64,000 nt of DNA from Lunularia cruciata (lineage: Eukaryota; Streptophyta; Marchantiopsida; Lunulariales; Lunulariaceae): contig OX419755.1 of assembly GCA_948567375.1 (NCBI GenBank), positions 77,026,931-77,090,930 on the forward strand. Reading direction: 5' to 3'. Both the position numbers and the translations under genes were made by a program. Numbering within the stretch: the first letter of the stretch is position 1; each line of letters opens with the position of its first letter. This document shows positions 55,960-64,000 of the stretch, in pieces. The notes under the pieces were generated by a model. That model had not been told where the DNA came from and did not search any database. It saw only the letters and a list, made by a program, of their open reading frames with translations.

Positions 55960-58250
55960 GAAAGATATTTTCCCATTGACAATATGCATTTACCCATGCA
56001 TTTGGACATCAAAGTCTAAAACTATAATAACATCACAACAAATGGCTATAGGTAAATTTGGATCTCGTCCATAAAGTAGAAAGTAAAGAGAGATAGATGC
56101 TAAGGACGCTTGCCAACTGAAGTAATAACACATGGGCAACCAAGGTGACTAGAGATCCCAATCTCCCAAGTTGTCTCTCTACAAATAGTACTTACGTAAT
56201 TCTCTCTTCATTGTTTGAACCATTCTCTCTACTAAGCCATCTTCCTCAAGGTGATCTTGGAAGATAGTACAATGATCAGTCAAGGCCTTGAACACAAGAC
56301 CTTAAATTCTCCCAAGAACTATATACCTTATTAGTCAAGACCTCAATTGGTGCATCAAAATGACTAAGAAACATGATCCAAGAATGAGTAAGTTTTCCCA
56401 TCATTAGACTTGTCAAGAAGTGCCATCAACTCAATTCACTTGGAGAAGTGATCCACCATAGCAAAAACATATCAATGATATCTCATAGTCAACAATAAAG
56501 TTCCAATAAAATCCAAACTCCAACGGAGAACCAACCACATGATAGATAATAAATGGAAGCGTGATGTAGGATTATTGAATAATGCTCTAACTTGGTCATA
56601 AACCACACACCTAACAAAAAGCTTCTACACATTAGTTTACATATTGTGCCACCAATAATGACTCTAGAGTAAACTATATCTATAAATTTCCTAGCTCCTC
56701 ATGAGCATGTCATACCAATTATAGTCTCTAAGATGGAAAGATACTACTTGCACTCTACTATCCTCTCATACCCAAAGAACATATATTCTCTCCAATCTAC
56801 ACCACTTGGCTTGTTGAAGGACATGGTCTCTCTCCTTTGCACTAATTTTGCCAACCACAACACTGTTGTGAAGATAGTCCATCACCAAGACATCATCATG
56901 AATATTTTGCTAATTTGTACTAATATTTACACTCTTTGGATCTAAGACCTTGATAACTCCTTCTTTTAATATTGAGAGATACCACAAAAACTTCAATCAA
57001 TATACACAAAAAGGCAAATGCATGCCAACTTGGCACCATCTCCTCATCTATCTCACCATGCCAACGTGTTCTAGTCTGATCTTTTTAGTTGGTACATGGG
57101 TTTCTACTCAACCAATTTTCATCATGGTTCACCACTTTAAGTTTGTGAATAAATGTGAAATCATATTGTTGTAAAATCAAAACCCATCATGCAAGCTTCC
57201 ATGGAAGTTTTTTGGACTCCACCAACCACTTCAATTGCTCATGATCAATGATGAGAGTGAAAGGGTTACCAAATAGATAACATTAAAAATGTACTATTGC
57301 CCAAACTACTGCAAAGCACTCTCCTTCATATGAACTATACTTTGCATCCATTGAATTTTTAGAGCAACTAGTGTAGGCTACTACAAACTCCTTCCCACTC
57401 ATCATCTTGTTGGGTGAGCACTACTTCAAGCCCTAAAGTATGCTAATCAATATGGACCTAAAATATGTGTCCTTTGATAAATCTCTTAATAATAGTTGTA
57501 GATATCAAACTCTCCTTGAGCTCAATAAAAGCTCTCTATTGCTTATCTTCCCAACACCATCCTTGTGTATACTTGGTTAGCTTCTTCAAAGCCTTGGAAA
57601 TTGCACTAAATCCTTTAACGTATCAACTATAGAATTTTGCCAACCCAAGGAATGCTTGCACTCTACTCACATTCATAGGCTGAGAATACATACAATAGCC
57701 TCCACCTTGGTCTATTGAACACCAAGTCCACCAAGACAAATAGTGTGACCCAAATACTCAAATACTCTTGGAAGAATCTATATTTCTTAAGATATAATTT
57801 GAGTCCATGAGATCTCAATCTTTCAAAAAATTCCAACAAATGTCTCTCATGCTCCTCCATAATAGTGTTATAGAATAAAATATCATCAATAACACCAAGT
57901 AGAATCCAATCTTACTAGAATCCTATCCATGTATCTCTACAACTTGGTAGGAGTTTTCTTTAATCCAAATGGTAAGAACCACCACATATACAATACATCA
58001 ATACCATGAGGATCAACAGCCCAAAAGGTTATTTTGGACTTGTCATCCTCCTTGATTGGCAATTGATGATGTCTTGCTTAGAGAGATCCAAATTACTAAA
58101 GACTTTTGCATGCCCAATTATATCAAATATCTCTTTGATGTAGGCAAAACACACCAATCAATCTTGGTTTATTGATTGATATGACAATAATCTTCACATA
58201 TTCACCTATCCCTGTACTTTCCATATATAAATTTGTTGGTTAGTATCATT
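55960..58250 (-). pseudogene. Ty3 pol remnant of the LTR-D family, minus strand
   Basis: In element order: an RT piece near 57900-57663 with DDILFYN and MEEHERHLLEFFERLRSHGL (the segment after the catalytic DD); RNase H traces near 57450-57200; and integrase near 56450-56100 that matches 35560-35880 base by base in blocks (TTCTTAGTCATTTTG.TGCACCAATTGA, ACAATGAAGAGAG, GACGAGATCCAAATTTA). Stops are everywhere, so no protein is expected. With the PHD relic at 55505 and LTR-D at 54800 it gives the order RT, RH, IN, PHD, LTR. Confidence 0.65.
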
Positions 58251-59700
58251 GTAGCTGAAGCATACTCTACATATGAAATTTCCATCAAACCAGCCTTAAA
58301 AGGTCTCTACTTTGGCTCCAAATCAAGGCTCTCTCCATATCACTATATTTTTAAGGAGGTCAAAAAACTAGTGTATCTCTAGTCAGCTCAATCCTTATTC
58401 CATATCCATTTAGAGCACCCAATACTTCATACTAAAGGTGAAATAACTCATGTAGCTCTTCAAGAACTTCCAAAATCTCAATCTTTCCTCTCCTATAAGC
58501 TTGGGTAAAATATCTAGCTCCCAAATATCCTCTATAATAGATGTAGAAGTGGAAGATTCTATATAATGAGTGGTTGCTATACCCAGCCCTTGGAAGTAGT
58601 ATTGTCATACCTCCAATTGCTAGAGTCCACAACTCAACACAAAAAAATCTCTTTGCTCTAGTTGCAAGCTCCATACGTCCTCTAACTACATCCCAAGTAG
58701 ACCAAGGGTGTAACCCAAGTAGACCACTCTCATGATTAGTCACTTGCTATGTCCCAAGAATACTATGCCCCCTTAGTCCATCACCCCCAACATGTACTTG
58801 GATCATCTTGATAAGCATAGAGCTCACAAAGAGTCCAAGTGGTGATACTTATCAAGCACATCGTATGCTACTTAGCCAATCCAAGGCTCACAATCTAGGT
58901 CAAAAAATTTAGGTCTATAGCTTGAACTAATACTTGATGCTTGGATGCCTTTGACATTTTTTACACAATGGAAATATTGGTACAAAAGCCCATCACTCTC
59001 TCTCTCTCTCTTTCTCATTGACATTGAGTTCCACCAATTGCTATAATTTTGAGTCCCAAACAAGTCCAAGATCTTTGTCCTAATAAGCATGGGATACTAG
59101 GAAACTCATGAGTGTGGATAAAGTGGCTCTAGGCTACCCAACAAGGTTCACCACTACCATAGGTGACCTATCAGCCACTTCTACCGTCTAAGACTAACAC
59201 CTAACATCCAAAATATCATCAATAATAAGGTGTGGTAGTTGTTGAATCCCATCATAAGCACATTATAAAACCTATTTTGGTAAGAAGGTTTGTCCACCAA
59301 AGACAAAGATAATGTGCTTGAAATCTAGCTCTACCACATCCAATAACACTATAGGGCCAATCCAAGACCAAGTTGGATGTGTATACACCATCACCAATGT
59401 GCAAGAATCACCAATCAAAGGAACATTCTCTGAAATGTATGTTGGAGAAAATACTTGATGGACCTAAAGATGTTATAATATAAGTAGCATCTTCCAAAGC
59501 ATACCAAACAAGGATCATGGATATGTCCTTGACATGGCTATCCATAAATCACCAAATGAATGGTACAATGTTTCTCTAGATCTTGTGCTCCCAACAAGGA
59601 AATGTCTGATAGTAGGGCCTTTTGGCAACCCTTGATTGCTAACATTGATAATAAACACGTATGAAAGACTAGTCTGCAAAAAGCAATGTTGCATTAGCCC
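58251..59700 (-). other. Probable 5' part of the same Ty3 remnant; nothing firm
   Basis: Minus-strand ORFs (58743-58432, 59090-58872, 59742-59515) have no definite domain. Position upstream of RT suggests decayed gag, protease or linker sequence. Confidence 0.3.
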
Positions 59701-59714
59701 ACCAATAGCTTTGG

Positions 59715-61480
59715 TTGTGAAAGAAGAGATTGATAAGCTCAAGGAGGTTGAATTTATCTTTTAGGTGGAGAATTCCGAATGGGTGCTCCAATTGTGACTA
59801 TGAAGAAAAAGAATGGCAAGTTTTGGGTATATATGGATTGCAAGAAATTCAATGTTGTTACTAAGAAGGACTATCACCCTTTGCCATTCATTCACAAGAT
59901 CTTGAGGAAGTTGTAGGTCATGAGAGGTACAACTTTAGAGATGGTTATAATGTGTATAACCAAATCAAGATTGCATCAGAAAATCAAGATTACATCAGAG
60001 CATCAACAACTCACTACATTCACCACACCTTGGAGGACTTATACTTTCAAGGTCATGCCTTTTGGGCTTTGCAATGCTCCAGCCACAATTCATAAACAAG
60101 GTGTTTGAACCTTTCATTGAGAATTTGTGAGAGATTTTATTGATGACTTTTGTGTCTATGGGAGCAAGGAGGAGCACTTTGAGCACCTGATCAAGATCTT
60201 GCAACACTTGGATGCATCAAATGCATCACTCAACCAAAGAAGTGCATTTTTGGTTGTGAAGATGGTCTAATTTTGAGGCACATCATTTCCAAGGATGGAA
60301 TAGCAAGTGCTCTTGAGAAGGTGAGGAAAATCTCAAACCTTATATTCTCTTCAAGCTTGATAAAGTTATGCCAATTCTTGTGGATAGTTGGGTACTATAG
60401 GTGATTTATCTTCTCATTTTCCAACAAGACTCATGCATTGACCATCTACATGAAGAAGGGTGTAGAATAAATGGTGATTTTGGAGGACAAGAAGACTCTC
60501 AAAGCTTTTGAGGAGCTCAAGCAATCCCTTGTGTTGTGGATCTGATTCTTGCTAAATCTGATTAGAGTAAGCCTTTTGTCCTCTACACTGATGCTTTTAA
60601 TGTAGCTATAGGATGCGCTCTTACTCAATTAGACCAAGATGTGCATCTGATAGCTTATGCTATTAGACAAATGGTTTTAGCAAAAAAGAACTACTTAGTC
60701 AAAGAGAAAGAAGGGTTTGCAATGATCTTTATCTCAAGAAGTTTAGACACTACTTGATTGGAGGGAAAGCCACAATTATCACGGGTCACAAGGCCTTGAA
60801 GTACATCTTTAATAAGCTTAATGTAGAAGGGAGGCTAGCAAGGTGGATAATACTCTTGTTTGAGTATGATAACACCATTGAGGATACGCCAAGGAAGAAA
60901 TATGAAAATTGTGATTTTTTATTTAGGACTTATGATCATGATGGAAGAACCAATGGATAATTCCTTCCCAAATGAGGAGCTCATGATAATCTCAATCACT
61001 GAATACCCAAAGGAGTACAAGGAGATTGTGGACTTTGTTACAAGAGATAACTATCTAAAAGGGATGCATGCTAGGGAGAGGAAGGACCTTGCAACAAGAT
61101 CTAGACCTTACACAATGGTGGAGGATACTCTTTTTCACCAAGGCGTAGATGATCTACTTCAAAGAGCAATGGGTAGAGAGAAGTCTATCCTACTCATAAA
61201 GGAGTTTCATGATGGTTTAACATGTAGAGGACACTTTGCAAGAAAGGTGTTTGCTTTCATGATTCTAGATGTAGGCTACTATTGGAGGAGAATTTTCAAG
61301 GATTGTCTTAATTATTACAAAACTTGTAAAGTTTGTCAAGCTTTTGCTAGAGAGTCTTTTTCCATTACCCCTCTTAGATCAATTTCATTGCTAAGACCTT
61401 TTGAGAAGTGAGGAATTGACTTTGTAGGTCCTCTTAATAGAACCCCAAGGAACAATAGTACATTGTGGTACTAATTACCT
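59715..61480 (+). pseudogene. Degenerate Ty3 pol (RT, RNase H, integrase), no chromodomain
   Basis: RT begins near 59720 (EEIDKLKEVEFIF, VENSEW) and includes TTFTTPWRTYTFKVMPFGLC followed by NAPAT at about 60010-60095. RNase H ends at 60754-60960 (GGKATIITGHKALKYIFNKL, GRLARWI). The frame 60860-61411 carries the linker and integrase zinc region, HDGLTCRGHFARKVFAF and YYKTCKVCQAFAR, then GIDFVGPLNRTP after a stop. No chromodomain or PHD finger is seen before the LTR-C at 61688. Several frameshifts; pseudogene. It differs from both the chromovirus and the LTR-D family. Confidence 0.78.
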
Positions 61481-61687
61481 TACCAAGCGGGTAAAGGCTA
61501 GACCATAGAGGGATGAATGAAGATGAAGTTGATAGATTTCTTTATGAATACATTATCACTAGGTTTGGATACCTATTAGAGTTGGTATTTAATAGAGGCA
61601 AGTTTAAAAAGTGCATCACTAAAACTATGTTATGACTTTCTTTATCCCACATAGAGTAACTACATCTTATAAGCCAAATTCCAATGG

Positions 61688-61865
61688 TGTAACAATATGG
61701 AGTTTAACGATGAAGTTAGTAGGGCTAATGAAGTAGCAAATAAGACAAATTAGCCTAGACTATTCCAGAAGTATCTAGGAAGCTTCTTGGGAAGCTTCCT
61801 AAATAGCTTAGCTTGCACTCCAAGTAGGTAACTTCTAGAAGGAACTAGCAACTAGCTTAGCTTGC
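61688..61865 (+). mobile_element. LTR-C fragment
   Basis: TGTAACAATATGGAGTTTAA to CTAGCTTAGCTTGC matches 22637-22822 and the minus-strand copy ending at 39182. It is interrupted at its 178th base by LTR-A. Confidence 0.78.
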
Positions 61866-62609
61866 TGTAATACTCCGAGGACAAGAGAAGAGAGAAAACA
61901 CAGATTGCACACTCAAACCTTCGATGCCCCAAGGGAGCACCTTCTCTTTATTATATAGACAAAGAGGATCTCCTCCAAGGAAGCTCCACCATAGGATTAG
62001 GGACACAGATAGGTGACATGTCAGCAAGCTCCACCCTTGGATTACTTACTTGGATGGGTGACCTGTCTGGTCTAGGTCCTATCTGGTTGGTCAAATGAGC
62101 TTTGACCGGAGGGAATCTTTTAGGGAATCTTCCTGTAGGAATCTCAGAATCACATGAGTAAGGTACCGTTGGAAAGCTCTCGACGAGACAAACCAAGGGG
62201 GGAGGGAAGGCCAGCCTTTCCTCTACTGGGGGGGGGGGGAATCTGCACATTTTCGAGGCCTAATTCATCCGTTTAGGCCTCCAAAATTGCCTTCAAAGAT
62301 TTTAGGCATATTTCGGTTCCTACTCTATTAGTAGAAGTCCCCTTTTGGTGATACCTCTTTCTGATCTGTTTATTCCATCATGTGTAACATCCTTCTAGAT
62401 GTTACCAACCCAATTCTCACCTTTAAATCATATGTCTAGCTATTGGTTCTAAGGTTCTCAAGTCTATTTCGGTTTCTGCCCTATTAGTAGAAGTACTCTT
62501 TTGGTGATACTTCTATCTGATCTATTTTGACCATCATGTATAACATCATTCTAGATGTTACCAAACTGAATTTCACATCTACATCATATGGCTAACTCTT
62601 GGTATTACA
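61866..62609 (-). repeat. 3' LTR of a second chromovirus copy (LTR-A)
   Basis: TGTAATACTCCGAGG to GGTATTACA, 744 bp, closely related to the LTRs at 15909 and 21195. It carries a 5-bp insertion (GAGAAGAGAG instead of GAGAG) and a longer G run of 12. The GACCTCCCTCCTTTTAAG PPT complement follows at 62610-62627. Confidence 0.95.
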
Positions 62610-62627
62610 GACCTCCCTCCTTTTAAG
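62610..62627 (-). other. Polypurine tract of second chromovirus
   Basis: The minus strand reads CTTAAAAGGAGGGAGGTC, identical to the first copy, with the family pol stop TAA at 62623-62625. Confidence 0.9.
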
Positions 62628-64000
62628 ACGCAACGTCCTCGTTGTGCAATTGTTGCTCAAATGCTTGCACCAACACCGGTGCATGTGCCAAATTGGCAGC
62701 GGGTTCCTAGGTTGCTTCAAAGAGGGGGTAACCTTTCCATTGTACTAGATATTCCACCCGCGGATGGTGAGTACCACGCATGCGCTTTTGGAGAATCCGC
62801 TCCACTTCATATTCCTCTGTGCCATCAATGACTATCGGACAAGGTCGAATGTCCTGTGTGGAAGTACCTTGGCCTGATCGGGGAGCATATCTGCGTAATA
62901 GGGAGACATAGAACACTAGATGTGTCTTCATGTGTGGTGGTAGCTCAAGGTGATAGGCCACAGCGCCGATGCGACGAAGAATCGAGAAAGGCCCAATAAA
63001 ACGAGGTCTAAGCTTACGAGATCCAACTAATGTGAGGTTGGTTGTCGATAGCCACACTTGATCTCCAACATTGAACTCCATGTGCCTATGGTGTGCATCA
63101 GCATACTGCTTTTTTCGATTTTGTGCAATCTGTAACTTGTGCTTGGCGCTCTCCACACCTTGTTGGATTCTAGAAACAAATGTGTTGACTGCATCAACCT
63201 TGGTAGTCACTGGACGGATCTTCATCAAGCTAGAAGGTGTGAAGGGATGCTCACCATACATGAGGAAGAACGGAGTGACTTGGGTGGAGGCATTCAATGA
63301 ATTGTTGTAAGCGAATTCCACCAACGGTAGCAGGGTGTCCCACCTCTCTTGCTCTTCTAAGGTGAAGCCGCGTAACATGTCTTCAATCGTGCGATTAGCC
63401 CGCTCTGTTTCACCATCTGTTTGTGGGTGGTAAGCTGTAGACATAGCCAACTTGGTTTTGAAGAACCCAAAGAGTGTTCGCCAAAACAAACTGGTGAATT
63501 GGGTGCCTCTATCGGTGATGAGTACTCTAGACAAGCCATGGTGAGCAAAGACTGCATCTAAGTATAGTTGAGCTAGTTGTGGAGCGATCACCTCTTTGGT
63601 GGTAGGACGTACATGAATCATTTTGCTGAGCCGGTCCACAAAGACCACAATGGAGTCAAACCCTGAGGTGGTCTTGGGTAATTCACAGACAAGATCCATA
63701 CTCACTTGTTCCCAACGTTGGGTAGGAGTGGGAAGAGGTTGAAGGAGCCCTGCAAGAGCTTGATTAGAAGCTTTGTTCTGTTGACAAAGTAGACAGCTAC
63801 GCACATAGTCCATCATGTCGTTGCTCATCTTGGGCCAATAGTAATGGCGCTTGACTGCCTCCAAGGTCTTGTCCACTCCGACATGAGCTGCAATGGCCGA
63901 ATCATGACATTCCGCTAGAATGGTCGTGCGTAATTCTGGGACATTTGGGATCCACAATCGGCCCTCCCGAAAGGTGAGTCCTTGGGTGCTGGTGACACCT
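62623..64000 (-). pseudogene. pol: Second chromovirus pol, integrase and chromodomain, partial
   Basis: The frame runs open from the window edge (64000) to a premature TAG at 62707-62709, then to the family TAA at 62623-62625. It contains the integrase zinc region (AHVGVDKTLEAV, SCLLCQQNK), core (SMDLVCELP, ITDRGTQFTS, GETERANRTI) and most of the chromodomain (YEVERIL, LVQWKGYPLFEAT). The stop replaces the conserved Trp of TWEP, removing the last 29 residues and part of the chromodomain. It is about 95 percent similar by eye to the copy at 15909. The rest of the element lies outside the window. Confidence 0.92.

Overview
The window looks like nuclear DNA of a land plant with a large, repeat-rich genome. 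Evidence: a spliced cytochrome P450 gene of the CYP704 type, several plant lineages of LTR retrotransposons (a Ty3 chromovirus, other Ty3 elements, Ty1/copia), and old fragments of a non-LTR (LINE-like) reverse transcriptase. I cannot name the species. The mix of non-LTR reverse transcriptase and a CYP704B-like gene would fit a bryophyte, lycophyte or fern, but that is only an impression.

Layout. 1-5.6 kb holds no gene I recognise. 5.6-9 kb carries diverged plus-strand copies of an LTR called LTR-A here, a degenerate coiled-coil ORF, and a second LTR type (LTR-B). 11.7-14.6 kb holds a minus-strand LTR-B with its polypurine tract and unrecognised inner ORFs. 14.9-22.5 kb is a LINE-like reverse transcriptase fragment split by an almost complete chromovirus (15909-21931), which has two LTRs, a CTAGG target duplication, a primer site for initiator tRNA-Met, a PPT, gag, pol and a chromodomain. 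It is broken by five in-frame TGA codons. 22.6-29.8 kb is a patchwork of LTR-C, LTR-A and two Ty1/copia remnants. 29.8-32.6 kb is low-repeat DNA with two exons of a cystathionine beta-lyase-like gene and a tRNA-like sequence. 32.6-40 kb is again transposon debris, including a Ty3 remnant whose integrase is followed by a PHD-finger-like domain, and a solo LTR-A with intact target duplication.

41-54.6 kb is a low-repeat island. Its one intact gene is a six-exon cytochrome P450 (49963-52841, minus), probably a fatty-acid omega-hydroxylase of the type used in sporopollenin formation. A LINE C-terminus and an odd inverted repeat flanking a 3 x 90 bp tandem array lie beyond its 3' end. 54.8-61.5 kb returns to Ty3 debris: a minus-strand element with a second PHD-like copy, and a plus-strand pol. 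The right edge (61866-64000) is the 3' end of a second chromovirus copy that runs out of the window.

Nearly all other ORFs are broken transposon proteins or antisense shadows. The P450 is the only gene I would call functional. Statements on families rest on motifs read by eye; no database search was run.
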